NCBI GenBank assembly: GCA_023384455.1 | Contig: JAHDWH010000002.1 | Span: 1-64,000 of the forward strand | Length of the DNA: 64,000 nt | Direction of reading: 5' to 3' | Source: Caldilineaceae bacterium | GTDB taxonomy: Bacteria > Chloroflexota > Anaerolineae > Caldilineales > Caldilineaceae | Shown: piece by piece, positions 32,372-41,594 of the stretch | Numbering within the stretch: the first letter of the stretch is position 1 | Layout: every line of letters starts with the position of its first letter | Program-made: the position numbers and the translations under genes | Notes under the pieces: model-generated | What the model was told of the DNA's origin: nothing | Databases searched by the model: none | What the model saw: the letters and a program-made list of their open reading frames with translations, nothing else

Positions 32372-33808
32372 ATGAATACGTCCGCACTCTTTGAAAACCT
32401 TTCCGTCCTTCTGCCCGAAATCGTCCTGATTGTGGGCGCGATGATTGTGATGATGGCCGACATTGCCCGGCGCAAGCAGAACGACCCGGGCATTCTGCCC
32501 GGTCTCTCTCTGGTCACGCTGCTGGTGAGTCTGGGCGCGGCTGTCTACATCTGGAATCAGCCCACCGCCGAGTATATGGCCGGCGCAACCTCCGACGCCT
32601 TTTCCCTGGGCGTGCGGCTGGTGGTGGGGATTGCGGCTATCTTTGGCGTACTCCTCAGCGGCGACTATCTGCCCATCATCCGCAAACAGAGCGGCGAGTA
32701 CTACTCCCTGCTGTTGCTGGCCGCCAGCGGGATGATGCTGATGGGCAGCGCCACGGACCTGATTGTCCTCTTCATTGCGCTGGAAATCTTCTCCCTGGGC
32801 CTCTACATTCTCAGCGGCTTCTACCGGGAGAACCCCCGCAGCACCGAAGCGGCGATGAAGTATTTTCTGCTGGGGGCCTTTGCCAGCAGCTTCTTTGTCT
32901 ACGGCGCGGCCCTGCTCTACGGCGCGGGGGGCAGCACGAACTACGCGGCCATCGGCGCGGCGCTGAGCAGCGGCGCGGGCAATCTCGGCCTGGCCCTGCC
33001 CGGTATCGCCCTGCTGGTGGTGGGTTTCGGCTTCAAAGTCAGCCTCGTCCCCTTCCATATGTGGACGCCGGACGTCTACCAGGGCGCGCCCACACCGGTC
33101 ACGGCTTTTATGAGTGTGGGCACAAAGGCAGCGGCCTTTGCCGGTTTTATCCGGGTGTTGCTGATTGCCCTGCCCAGCCTGCAACCCCAGTGGGGAATAG
33201 CCCTGGCCGTGCTGGCTGTTGTCACAATGACGGTGGGCAATTTGACCGCCCTGCGCCAGACGAGCATCAAACGGATGCTGGCCTATTCCAGCGTAGCCCA
33301 CGCCGGTTATCTGCTGGTGGGGATTGTCCCCGGTACGACGGAAGGCAGCAGTGCGGCTCTCTTCTATCTCTTTGCCTATGCTTTTATGAATATCGGCGCT
33401 TTCGCGGTGGCGATTGCGATGGAGAAGGCGGGCGAGGGCGACGTTGACCAGAGCCGTCTGGCCGGTGTGTCAGCCCGCTATCCGATGCTGGCCCTGGCAA
33501 TGGCGATTTTTATGCTCAGCCTGGCAGGTATCCCACCCCTGGCCGGTTTCTTCGGCAAGTTCTTCCTCTTCAAAGCCGCGGTGGATGGGGGCTGGGCCTG
33601 GCTGGTGGCTGTGGGCGTGCTCAACAGCGCCATCAGCGCCTACTACTACCTGCGGGTGACGGTCACAATGTACTTCAGCGACGCCACCGAAGTGGTCGAG
33701 CGGCGGGTCTGGGCAGGCCTCAACGCCAGCGTCGTCATCGCCGCGGTGGCGACGGTCGTCATCGGCCTCTATCCCAGCGTGTGGACGGGGCTGCTGGGTG
33801 GGTTGTAG
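32372..33808 (+). CDS. nuoN: NADH-quinone oxidoreductase subunit N (cluster 2)
   Basis: LAYSSVAHAGYLLVGIV, LAGIPPLAGFFGKFFLFKAAV. Confidence 0.95.
   Translation: MNTSALFENLSVLLPEIVLIVGAMIVMMADIARRKQNDPGILPGLSLVTLLVSLGAAVYIWNQPTAEYMAGATSDAFSLGVRLVVGIAAIFGVLLSGDYLPIIRKQSGEYYSLLLLAASGMMLMGSATDLIVLFIALEIFSLGLYILSGFYRENPRSTEAAMKYFLLGAFASSFFVYGAALLYGAGGSTNYAAIGAALSSGAGNLGLALPGIALLVVGFGFKVSLVPFHMWTPDVYQGAPTPVTAFMSVGTKAAAFAGFIRVLLIALPSLQPQWGIALAVLAVVTMTVGNLTALRQTSIKRMLAYSSVAHAGYLLVGIVPGTTEGSSAALFYLFAYAFMNIGAFAVAIAMEKAGEGDVDQSRLAGVSARYPMLALAMAIFMLSLAGIPPLAGFFGKFFLFKAAVDGGWAWLVAVGVLNSAISAYYYLRVTVTMYFSDATEVVERRVWAGLNASVVIAAVATVVIGLYPSVWTGLLGGL
33694..33807 (+). repeat. nuoN 3'-end direct repeat, copy 1
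   Basis: 114 bp matched by 34720-34833 with 10 differences. Confidence 0.88.
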
Positions 33809-33824
33809 ACTCCCCTCGTCTGCC

Positions 33825-33868
33825 GAAAGAAAGGGCCACCGGTCTTTGACCGGTGGCCCTTTCTTTTT
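33825..33868. terminator. rho-independent terminator
   Basis: gaaagaaagggccaccggtctttgaccggtggccctttcttttt. Confidence 0.85.
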
Positions 33869-33912
33869 ATCTCAACTCCATTGCTTTTGGTCGCGATAGG
33901 TGGGAGTCGGCT

Positions 33913-34158
33913 TCAGTTCAATGCTGGATTTGCCTGCGCGGGTCGAAAAAGTGGAGCGGAAAAGTGACCTGCTGGCTCGACTAGACCACTGAGTACTTTC
34001 TCCACAGTACGAGCCGAGCTTAGGGGCATCGACTCACAGCCACATTCGGGGCAGATATTCATCAGCAGATCGCGTATCACAATCGGCGCGCCTTGCCGGT
34101 AAAAGATGCGTTCCACATAAACTGATTTCATTTCGACAGAACAACCATTTGGGCACAT
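33913..34158 (-). CDS. YgiT-type zinc finger protein (antitoxin-like)
   Basis: MCPNGCSVEMKSVYVERIFYRQGAPIVIRDLLMNICPECGCESMPLSSARTVEKVL. Confidence 0.75.
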   Translation of the reverse strand: MCPNGCSVEMKSVYVERIFYRQGAPIVIRDLLMNICPECGCESMPLSSARTVEKVLSGLVEPAGHFSAPLFRPAQANPALN

Positions 34159-34178
34159 TTTCTCAACTCCTACAGCGC

Positions 34179-34436
34179 TCATCTCCGATTGGCCGTAATA
34201 ATAAAGGCCGGGGAACAATCTTTCACAGTCACTGTGATCCGCCGCCTCCGAAGCGTGTACTTGCTGTACCTGCCGCCTGAGCGAGGGTCGGATTCTTTCT
34301 TCGTTACTGTTCCGTGCAGAATCACGTCGAGCACCTGGTCAATCGAAATGCCATTCTCAAACATACGCTCCACAAGATGTGGTCCGAAAGAGATCGACTC
34401 CGAATAGACATCGCTTCGAATCTGTTCAATGGACAT
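34179..34436 (-). CDS. DUF4258 domain protein (toxin-like)
   Basis: SFGPHLVERMFENGISIDQVLDVILHGTVTKKE...ITVTVKDCSPAFIITA, directly upstream of YgiT-type gene. Confidence 0.7.
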   Translation of the reverse strand: MSIEQIRSDVYSESISFGPHLVERMFENGISIDQVLDVILHGTVTKKESDPRSGGRYSKYTLRRRRITVTVKDCSPAFIITANRR

Positions 34437-34719
34437 AGAGTGAGTCCGTTGAGGGCTTTCTGAGTTGTCGAGGATAATTGTACTACATCTATATTTCCGA
34501 GTTCAAGCTGGATGGCTACCGAACGGCTGCTGTTTATTGCCTATAGCCCGGAATTTGGAACGTTGACTACCGGCTTTCGTATCACAGATCGGCAAAATGT
34601 GATCGACGCCAATTGGACAGCAGTAGTTCGACAACGTTAGCTGCTCTGGTCGGTGTTGAGATGCATCCCTTACCTGCATAAAAGACTAGCACGGCTGTTG
34701 CGCGCAAAGCCTGCCAGCC

Positions 34720-34833
34720 GGTCGAGCGCCGGATCTGGACAGGGCTGAACGCCAGCGTCGTCATCGCCGCGGTGGCGACGGTCGTCATCGGGCTGTACCC
34801 CAGCGTGTGGACGGGTCTGCTGGGCGGGTTGTA
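34720..34833 (+). repeat. nuoN 3'-end direct repeat, copy 2 (remnant)
   Basis: encodes VERRIWTGLNASVVIAAVATVVIGLYPSVWTGLLGGL-stop without the rest of nuoN. Confidence 0.88.
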
Positions 34834-34856
34834 AAGGGTAGCTACTTTCTTAAAAC

Positions 34857-34898
34857 AAAAGACCTGCCAGGTTTTCCGAAACCTGGCAGGTCTTTTTT
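34857..34898. terminator. bidirectional rho-independent terminator
   Basis: aaaagacctgccaggttttccgaaacctggcaggtcttttt. Confidence 0.8.
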
Positions 34899-35436
34899 AT
34901 CTCCCATACCCCCCAATCTTCCCCCCCAGCCGCGCCGCCAGCCAGCCATCCGCCTCGCCCAGGCTGGACAGAATCACCTGCGCCTCGGCCCCATAGGCGG
35001 CGATTTTGGCCGGGTCCCAATCGTGGGGCGGCGGCTGCAAGTTTGTGATGCGATCCGCCAGTTTCACCATCCACACTTCCCGCGGCTGCTGGCGGATGCG
35101 GGCCAGGCTGTCGGCCATCTGTGCGGATTTGCTGGGCAGCGTCGTATCTTTCGTCAGCGCCAGCACCCCATCCGCCACCGCTACACCGAACCGCTCCGCC
35201 ACATCCCCATAGCTGGCGGGCGTATCCTCGATAACGTCGTGGAGCAGCGCACACTGCACGGCCAGGTTCGGGTCAGCCACCCGGCTACTCTGGGCCAGGG
35301 CCGTCATCACTTCCATCGCCACCGCGCCGATGTGTGTCAAATACGGTAATTCCGTGCCCGGCACTTTCTGGCTGCCGTGCATCGCCGCCGCATAGTGCCA
35401 CGCGGCCAGATAAAGATCGGGTGACCACATACACAC
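34897..35436 (-). CDS. HD-domain hydrolase (RelA/SpoT HD-like)
   Basis: HIGAVAMEVMTAL...CALLHDVIEDTPASYGDVAERFG...VKLADRITNLQ. Confidence 0.85.
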   Translation of the reverse strand: MCMWSPDLYLAAWHYAAAMHGSQKVPGTELPYLTHIGAVAMEVMTALAQSSRVADPNLAVQCALLHDVIEDTPASYGDVAERFGVAVADGVLALTKDTTLPSKSAQMADSLARIRQQPREVWMVKLADRITNLQPPPHDWDPAKIAAYGAEAQVILSSLGEADGWLAARLGGKIGGYGR

Positions 35437-35464
35437 CTCCGCCGGATTGCCGATTTGTCGGGCA

Positions 35465-35520
35465 GAAACGTGAAACGTGAGATCATTCGGATCCTCTCAC
35501 GTTTCACGCCTCACATTTCG
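35465..35520. repeat. ACGTGAA-type hairpin repeat, copy 4
   Basis: gaaacgtgaaacgtgagatcattcggatcctctcacgtttcacgcctcacatttcg. Confidence 0.6.
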
Positions 35521-35547
35521 CAAACGATTGCCGCTCCTCTTTACCCG

Positions 35548-36417
35548 CTAACACCCCGTCAGAAACTTCGCCCCCTGCACAATCCCCAACTGCTCGGCCT
35601 CGGCGATTTTGTGGAAGTTGGCATCCTCCAGTTCAATCGAGACCGCGCCGGCGTAGCCGTTCTCGGCCAGAATGCCCAGACCGGTGGTCCAGCGGAAGAT
35701 GCCGTGGCCGGGGATGGTGTAACGCCAGGCATGGCTGCCGTAGGCAATCGGGCTGGCAAAGGTAGCAGGCTGCTCGTAGCCGTATTCGTACTGCCCTTCG
35801 ACAATCAGTTCCGTGTCCTTGCCGTGGACGTGATAGACCCGATCCACAAATTCCCGCAAGAAACGCATGGGGTCGATGCCCTGGCGGATCAGGTGGGAGG
35901 GGTCGTAGTTGACGCCCATCGCCTTCGACGGCAGCTCCCGGAAGGCGGCCCGGTAGCCCTCCGGTGTGCAGCAGAGCGCGCCGGGGCCAGGCCAGCCTTC
36001 GATCACCAGCCGGGCGTCGTTGGCTTCCAGCACAGGCAGCAGTTCGCCAAAGCTCTCCACCAGATAGCCGAAGTTCTCCCGGCGGGGCAGGGCCGGGTTT
36101 TCCGGCAGCATCGCCAGAAAGTGGTTGACCGGGCCGTGGGCCGCGCACGCTTTAATGTGTTCGCTGTTGCGGGCAATGGCCTCGGCCCGGCGGCCGCTGT
36201 CCGCCGCAATCATTCCTTTGTTGTCGGGCAGGTCCACGGAGCCGACGGCCAGCCCCGCGGCGATGACTGTGCCCATCTCCGCCGCGGCGTTGCGGGTCAG
36301 GTCGATGACGCCCAGATCTTTGGCTTTGGCCCAGTCGATCAGCTTCGGCAAATCCTTCTGCCATTCACCTCCGCCCCGCCGAAAGCCGATAGGAAAGTTG
36401 CCAGTTCGTGTTTGCAT
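35548..36417 (-). CDS. sugar phosphate isomerase/epimerase (xylose isomerase-like TIM barrel)
   Basis: MGVNYDPSHLIRQGIDPMRFLREFVDRVYHVHGKDTEL, AVSIELEDANF. Confidence 0.8.
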   Translation of the reverse strand: MQTRTGNFPIGFRRGGGEWQKDLPKLIDWAKAKDLGVIDLTRNAAAEMGTVIAAGLAVGSVDLPDNKGMIAADSGRRAEAIARNSEHIKACAAHGPVNHFLAMLPENPALPRRENFGYLVESFGELLPVLEANDARLVIEGWPGPGALCCTPEGYRAAFRELPSKAMGVNYDPSHLIRQGIDPMRFLREFVDRVYHVHGKDTELIVEGQYEYGYEQPATFASPIAYGSHAWRYTIPGHGIFRWTTGLGILAENGYAGAVSIELEDANFHKIAEAEQLGIVQGAKFLTGC

Positions 36418-36522
36418 TGAAAAGTCTCCGTTGAGTGGTTGATTGACTTTCTCGTTCCCATCGCTCCTGGGTGGGAACGCTCCCCCGACGCTCCGCGTCA
36501 CCGTTCTCCGTCGGACGGGTTT

Positions 36523-36588
36523 GACTCCGGGAATCGGCCACAACCGACTTGGGCATTCCCTGCATCATCTGGCCGATTCCCGGAATCG
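36523..36588. repeat. GATTCCGGGAATCGGCCA inverted-repeat family, copy 3
   Basis: gactccgggaatcggccac...catctggccgattcccggaatc. Confidence 0.6.
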
Positions 36589-36604
36589 TGTCCGTGAGGT
36601 TATC

Positions 36605-39600
36605 TTACCCCCTATGCGGCACAAAGCCCAGAATCCCGGCCAGCAGATCGCTGCGCTGGGGTATCTCCGCCGGTCGTGCTTTGGGGTTGCCCGGCTGCTC
36701 GCTCAGCAACGCCCGGGCCTGTTCCTGCGCGGGAGGGCTGCTCTCCGCGTTCTCGGCCACAAAGCGCAGAATCGGCAGGGCCGGGGCTGTCTCGCCCTGG
36801 GCCAGGAGCAGACGCGCCCACTCCAGCAGCCCGTCTGCCAGCACCCCGTCCGCGCCGATCTCCGCGGCTCTGGTCAGGGCCGGGCGCAGATAGGCTTGCG
36901 CCCCCGGGTAGTCCAGACTGGCCAGGGCCGCGCTGCCCGCCATCACCTGGCAATGGGCGCTGTCCAGCCAATTGCCAAATTCCTCATTGATGGCCCTGGC
37001 CTCGTCAAACTGCTCCTCTGCCTCCCGGTATTTGCCCTGGGCCAGGGAAATATCCCCCAGCGCCGAATAAGCATTCGCCATCCCGCCCCGATAATTGAGC
37101 TTCTGCGCCAGTTCCAGACTCTCCCGGTGATAGGCCTGGGCCGCCGCGTACTCCTGAAGATGGGCGCTGACCGTCGCCATCCGATAGGCGTTGTGGCTTT
37201 GCAGATAGGCGTTGCGGCTCGACTGGCCTCTGGTATAGGAGTTGGAGGCAAAGGCCCGCGCCTCGTCCATCTGGCGCAGGGCCAGGTAGACCTCGGCCTG
37301 ATTGCCCAGCGCGGTGGAGACGCCCCAATCGGAACCAGCCCGGCTGTAGGCCTCCCCGGCCGCGGCAAAGGCAGCCAGGGAGGCCGCATAGTCCCCCAGG
37401 CCGTAGTGGGCTGCGCCCAGAAAGACGTAGACGTGGCCCAGGGTAAAGGGGGGCGCATTGTGGCGCAGCAACTCATCGAGCGCCTGGCGGGGATAGTCGT
37501 GCGCCCGGTCAAACTGGCCCAGGCGGAAGCTGAAGATGCCTTCGTGGGCCAGGAGTTGGGCCAGCACAAGCGACTCTGCGGGCAGACCGCTGGTCTGCTT
37601 GGCCAATTGCTGGCGGGCGTCGTGGAGAAGCTGCTGAGCCTCTTGGGAGAGGGAATTGATGTCAAAGACCAGCAGCAGGGCATCCACCGCCTGGGCAAAA
37701 AAGGCGAAATGGCCCCTGGCCCCGGCTTCCCGCCAGGCCTGACGGATGTTGTCCAGATTCTGATTGACAGTCTGCAAGGCGGCAGGCAACTTCTCGCCGT
37801 AGATATCCGGCAGCAGATCGGCCAACTGCTGGCCGAACCAGCGGATGTGGCGGTCGTGCATCTCGTCCCAGCGGGCGGGCTGCTCGCCCAGCTTTTCCAG
37901 CGCGTACTGGTGCAGCAACGGGTGCAGGCTGTAGCGGTCGGCTGCCTCGTGGCGGATGAGGGATTTGTCCACCAGCCCGGTCAGTTCGACGGCCCGACTG
38001 GCCGTGACCCAGCCAGCGGCTGGGCTGTCAAAGCCGCCCCGAAAGACGGCCAGCCGGGCAAAGGCTTCCCGCTCGGCCTCGGCCAGCCGCTGCCAGGAAG
38101 CGTCGAAGACGGCCCGCTGGCTGCGGTGGCGGTCGCTGGCGTCTGTGCTGGGGTCGGCCAAAAAGTCCAGGCTGGCCTCGATTTCAGCCACAATCTGCTG
38201 GGGGGAGAGGCTGCGCACCCAGGCCGCGGCCATCTCCAGGGCCAGGGGCACGCCGTGGAGCAGACGGCAGATATGGGCAACAGCTTTGCGATTTGTCTCG
38301 TCCAGTGCAAAGCTGTTGCGTAGCCGCCGTGCCCGCTGGACGAAAAGCTGCATAGCGTCCGTGTCTGTCCCTGTCGTATTATTCTCGTCGGGATAGGCCA
38401 GGCCGCGCAGGTCCAGCAGCCACTCGGCACGCAGGTTGAGCCGCTCCCGGGAGGTCGCCAGAATTTTCACCTCCGGCGCGTCCTGCAGCAGACGGCCCAG
38501 CCAGCCGCTCTGCCCGATCAGGTGGTCCAGATTGTCCAGCACCAGCAGCAGTTCCTTGCGGCGCAGAAAGTCGCTAATCTGCTGTTGGGGTGTAGCGGGA
38601 CCGGAGAGGGGGAGGTGCAGGGCGTCGGCCAGGGCCAGGGGGATGGCGTCGGGCTGGGCCGGGTTGAGGTCGGCCAGGGGCGCATACCAGACGCCGTTGA
38701 GAAAGCCCGGGCCCATCTGTCCGGCTGCTTCCAGGGCCAGGCGGCTCTTGCCCACCCCGCCCGGCCCCACCAGTGTCAACAGACGGCAGGTGGGGTCCGT
38801 GAGCAAACGGCGGATTTCGTCCAGTTCATCCGCCCGCCCGATCAGTTCGCTGGCGGGCGTGGGCAGATTGGCGCGAGACCCCCGTCGTGCGCCCCGGATG
38901 CGCTCGTAGAGTTCCGTCGTCTCCGGTGACGGCTCCGCGCCAAAGACCTCCTGCAGAATGCGCCGGCAGTTTTCGTATTGGGCCAGGGCCGCGCTGTGCT
39001 GGCCGGTGCGGGCCAGGGCCAGCATCAGCGCCCGGTGGGCCTCCTCCCGCCAGGAGTCCAGGGCCAGCAGGCGGGTGGCGCTGTGGATGGCCCCGGCGTA
39101 GTCGCCCTGGGCCATCCGCAGCTCCACCAGTTCGTGCATAGCCTGGAGCGCCATCTCCCGGTAGCGGGCGCGCTGGGCCAGCACCCAATCCTCAAATTCG
39201 GGTGCGTCCCGCAGCATCACCCCTTCCAGAAAGTCGCCCCGGTAGAGCTCCACCGCGGCGCGCAGACTCTCGATGCGCTGGGCCGGGGGCTGCTCCGCCG
39301 TCTGTTCCACCGCGCTGGCAAAGGCTTCCACGTCCAGAGAATAGGGGGTGTCCGTGCGAAAGGTGACGGTCTGGCGGGTGATGGTGAGGTGGTTGTCGGC
39401 CAGGGCGCGCAGATTGGAGAGGCTCTGGCGCAGATTGTTGGCCGCGTCGCTCTCGGCCAGCTCGCCCCAAAAGAGACCGGCCAGGCTCTCCCGCTGATGG
39501 AGCCGGGGGTGCAGGGCCAGCCAGGCCAGGAGTGCGGCCACTTTGCCCGAACGAAAGCCGTCCAGCAGGTGGCCGTTTTGGTGGAATTCCAGACCGCCAA

Positions 39601-39802
39601 AGAGATGAATTTCTAGCCGATCATCCAAAAGAGTGTCCAGGGGAAAGGGGGATCGTTTCCGGTTGCTATTCCGGTGGGACGCACTCGCCACAGAATCCTT
39701 GCCAGCGAATGGAGATCTGGCGAGTGCGTCCCACCGGAAGTCTGCGTATCCACCAGAAATTTTAGCACAGGTGCGAAGGGCCACCAATCCTGTCACCCCC
39801 AT
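36605..39802 (-). CDS. BTAD/AfsR-type transcriptional regulator (winged-helix + BTAD + ATPase + TPR)
   Basis: LEIHLFGGLEFHQNG...LLAWLALHPRLHQRESLAGLFWGE..; Walker A LVGPGGVGKSRLALEAA; TPR-rich C-terminus; true start probably within 39600-39660. Confidence 0.85.
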   Translation of the reverse strand: MGVTGLVALRTCAKISGGYADFRWDALARSPFAGKDSVASASHRNSNRKRSPFPLDTLLDDRLEIHLFGGLEFHQNGHLLDGFRSGKVAALLAWLALHPRLHQRESLAGLFWGELAESDAANNLRQSLSNLRALADNHLTITRQTVTFRTDTPYSLDVEAFASAVEQTAEQPPAQRIESLRAAVELYRGDFLEGVMLRDAPEFEDWVLAQRARYREMALQAMHELVELRMAQGDYAGAIHSATRLLALDSWREEAHRALMLALARTGQHSAALAQYENCRRILQEVFGAEPSPETTELYERIRGARRGSRANLPTPASELIGRADELDEIRRLLTDPTCRLLTLVGPGGVGKSRLALEAAGQMGPGFLNGVWYAPLADLNPAQPDAIPLALADALHLPLSGPATPQQQISDFLRRKELLLVLDNLDHLIGQSGWLGRLLQDAPEVKILATSRERLNLRAEWLLDLRGLAYPDENNTTGTDTDAMQLFVQRARRLRNSFALDETNRKAVAHICRLLHGVPLALEMAAAWVRSLSPQQIVAEIEASLDFLADPSTDASDRHRSQRAVFDASWQRLAEAEREAFARLAVFRGGFDSPAAGWVTASRAVELTGLVDKSLIRHEAADRYSLHPLLHQYALEKLGEQPARWDEMHDRHIRWFGQQLADLLPDIYGEKLPAALQTVNQNLDNIRQAWREAGARGHFAFFAQAVDALLLVFDINSLSQEAQQLLHDARQQLAKQTSGLPAESLVLAQLLAHEGIFSFRLGQFDRAHDYPRQALDELLRHNAPPFTLGHVYVFLGAAHYGLGDYAASLAAFAAAGEAYSRAGSDWGVSTALGNQAEVYLALRQMDEARAFASNSYTRGQSSRNAYLQSHNAYRMATVSAHLQEYAAAQAYHRESLELAQKLNYRGGMANAYSALGDISLAQGKYREAEEQFDEARAINEEFGNWLDSAHCQVMAGSAALASLDYPGAQAYLRPALTRAAEIGADGVLADGLLEWARLLLAQGETAPALPILRFVAENAESSPPAQEQARALLSEQPGNPKARPAEIPQRSDLLAGILGFVPHRG
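39669..39739. promoter_or_regulatory. 22-bp perfect inverted repeat upstream of the BTAD regulator
   Basis: ttccggtgggacgcactcgcca ... tggcgagtgcgtcccaccggaa. Confidence 0.5.
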
Positions 39803-40296
39803 TCGTCGGGATTCCGTCGCGATTCCTGCTGGTTGGCCTGTTCAGCCTGCCGTATCATTGTGGGAAGATTGCGGGGATGGCGTACCAGCGAAGTGGGCGG
39901 GTTGTAATGGGCAGGCAGTGGGGTCGGGTTGGGATTGTATATGTCGTTGAAGCAGGGCTGGTGGCGCTGAATGAGCATCTGTTCCGCCCGGTTCAGATTG
40001 TTTTCTACAACCGCGAAACGGTCAGCCTGGGAGTGATGCAGTTCCACCACAAAATGCAGGGCACGCGGCCAGTTCATCAACACAAAGCGGCCCACCAGCG
40101 AGCGCCCCTTCCAGCCGTCGTAGATGTGACTCCACGCCCGGTTGAAAGCTGTGTAGGATTGGCCCACATAAAAGACGACCTCCTCGTCCCGGAAGAGGTA
40201 GAGATCGAAGTGCTGCCATTCGGCTGGGCACTGCTCCACCACCAGAAAGCGGCGCAGGGGGAAGATGAGTGAGGGAAGGGGAGGCGAAGGTATCAT
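39793..40296 (-). CDS. GIY-YIG-like domain protein
   Basis: DLYLFRDEEVVFYVGQSYTAFNRAWSHIYDGW...AEQMLIQRHQPCFN. Confidence 0.55.
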   Translation of the reverse strand: MIPSPPLPSLIFPLRRFLVVEQCPAEWQHFDLYLFRDEEVVFYVGQSYTAFNRAWSHIYDGWKGRSLVGRFVLMNWPRALHFVVELHHSQADRFAVVENNLNRAEQMLIQRHQPCFNDIYNPNPTPLPAHYNPPTSLVRHPRNLPTMIRQAEQANQQESRRNPDEWG

Positions 40297-40321
40297 CGGT
40301 AGCCGATTCTATTTCTTCCGG

Positions 40322-40387
40322 GCGGAAACGGGAGGCGTGATTCGTGAGATCGCCCGGCCTTTTTCACGTTTCACGTTTCACGTCTTC
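40322..40387. repeat. ACGTGAA-type hairpin repeat, copy 5
   Basis: gcggaaacgggaggcgtgattcgtgagatc...ttcacgtttcacgtttcacgtctt. Confidence 0.5.
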
Positions 40388-41544
40388 TGAACAACCCACC
40401 CCATCACCGCCACCGCGGGCAGAAAGGCGGCGAGCATTGCGGCGGTCAACCCGATGGACTGGGCCAGCAGGCCAAAGAGCAGGGGTAAAGGGATTAATCC
40501 CAAGAGCGAACTGACCGCGGTCACCGCGCCGGCCCGTCCCGGCGCGGCGGTGAGCAGCCGGGCTTTGCTGATGGGCCAGAACATCGCAAAGAAGAAGGTG
40601 AGAGGAATCATCAGCACAAAGCGGCTGGCTATGCCTGGCACGAGCAGCCAGAGCGGAAAGAGGACTGCCACTGCCCCCGTCACCACCCGCAGGACGTGGC
40701 CCGTCTCGGCCCGGGTCCGCCAGCGGTCCAGCACGAGCAGACTGACGACGCCCACCCCCATCTGCGCGGCCACATAGACGCCCACCAGGGCCTGGGACAT
40801 CCCCACTTCCTGGGCCAGCCAGACGGTTTTCAGCACAAAAGGGGTTTCCAGCAGCTCGAAGAAAAAGAGGAAGATCAGCCAGCGCCGGGCCTCCGGGCTG
40901 GCGAGGACCTCCCGCACATTGCCCCGCAGGGTCTGCCAGAGGAGACTTTCCCCGGCTGATTCTGTGTGGGGTGAGGGTGGAAAGCCTGTGCGCAAAATCA
41001 AAACCGCATAGACCAGCGCGCAGCCACCGATTCCCACCAGCAGCCAGCGCCAATCCAACCCCAGCCAGAAGACCAGCGCCACCAGCAGAGGTGCCAGGGC
41101 CGCGCCGATTGTATCGAAGAGGACCGAGCGGGTATAGGCCCGGTCCGGTGCTGTGGGATAGGCTTCCACCACCAGTACATCGCCGGTGTGGGTGAGGGGT
41201 CCGCCCGCCGCGCCGTAGAGGGCGTAGGCCAGAAGCAGCAGCCCGAAGGTGGGGGCCAGCCCGATGAGCAGAATGGAGAGTCCCGCGCCGGCCGCACCCA
41301 GCCCCATCAGCCAGCGGCGATCCCACACATCCAGCAGCAGCCCGTGGACTGGGTCGATCACCTGGCTGACCCACTCCATCACCTGGCGCAGCAGGGCAAT
41401 CTGGGCCAGATTCAGCCCCAACGCACGCTGAATCGTCGGCATCAGCACATCGGGCAGGCCACTCAGCAACTCATCGCTGAAGCGCCCGCCATAGGCCAGG
41501 ATGATTTGGCGAAGGGAAAAGCGGGGATTGCGCGGGAGGTGCAT
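40378..41544 (-). CDS. MFS transporter
   Basis: 12-TM-like protein, LDVWDRRWLMGLGAAGAGLSILLIGLAPTFGLLLLAYALYGAAGG. Confidence 0.75.
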   Translation of the reverse strand: MHLPRNPRFSLRQIILAYGGRFSDELLSGLPDVLMPTIQRALGLNLAQIALLRQVMEWVSQVIDPVHGLLLDVWDRRWLMGLGAAGAGLSILLIGLAPTFGLLLLAYALYGAAGGPLTHTGDVLVVEAYPTAPDRAYTRSVLFDTIGAALAPLLVALVFWLGLDWRWLLVGIGGCALVYAVLILRTGFPPSPHTESAGESLLWQTLRGNVREVLASPEARRWLIFLFFFELLETPFVLKTVWLAQEVGMSQALVGVYVAAQMGVGVVSLLVLDRWRTRAETGHVLRVVTGAVAVLFPLWLLVPGIASRFVLMIPLTFFFAMFWPISKARLLTAAPGRAGAVTAVSSLLGLIPLPLLFGLLAQSIGLTAAMLAAFLPAVAVMGWVVQKT

Positions 41545-41594
41545 GGGACTGGGGAATGGGGAATGGGTATCGCCCAGTCCCCATTCCCTTTTCT

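Noticed and set aside
34512-34637. Small ORF MATERLLFIAYSPEFG... between the DUF4258 gene and the nuoN remnant
   Set aside because: 42 codons, no recognisable domain, no clear RBS; possibly insertion debris.
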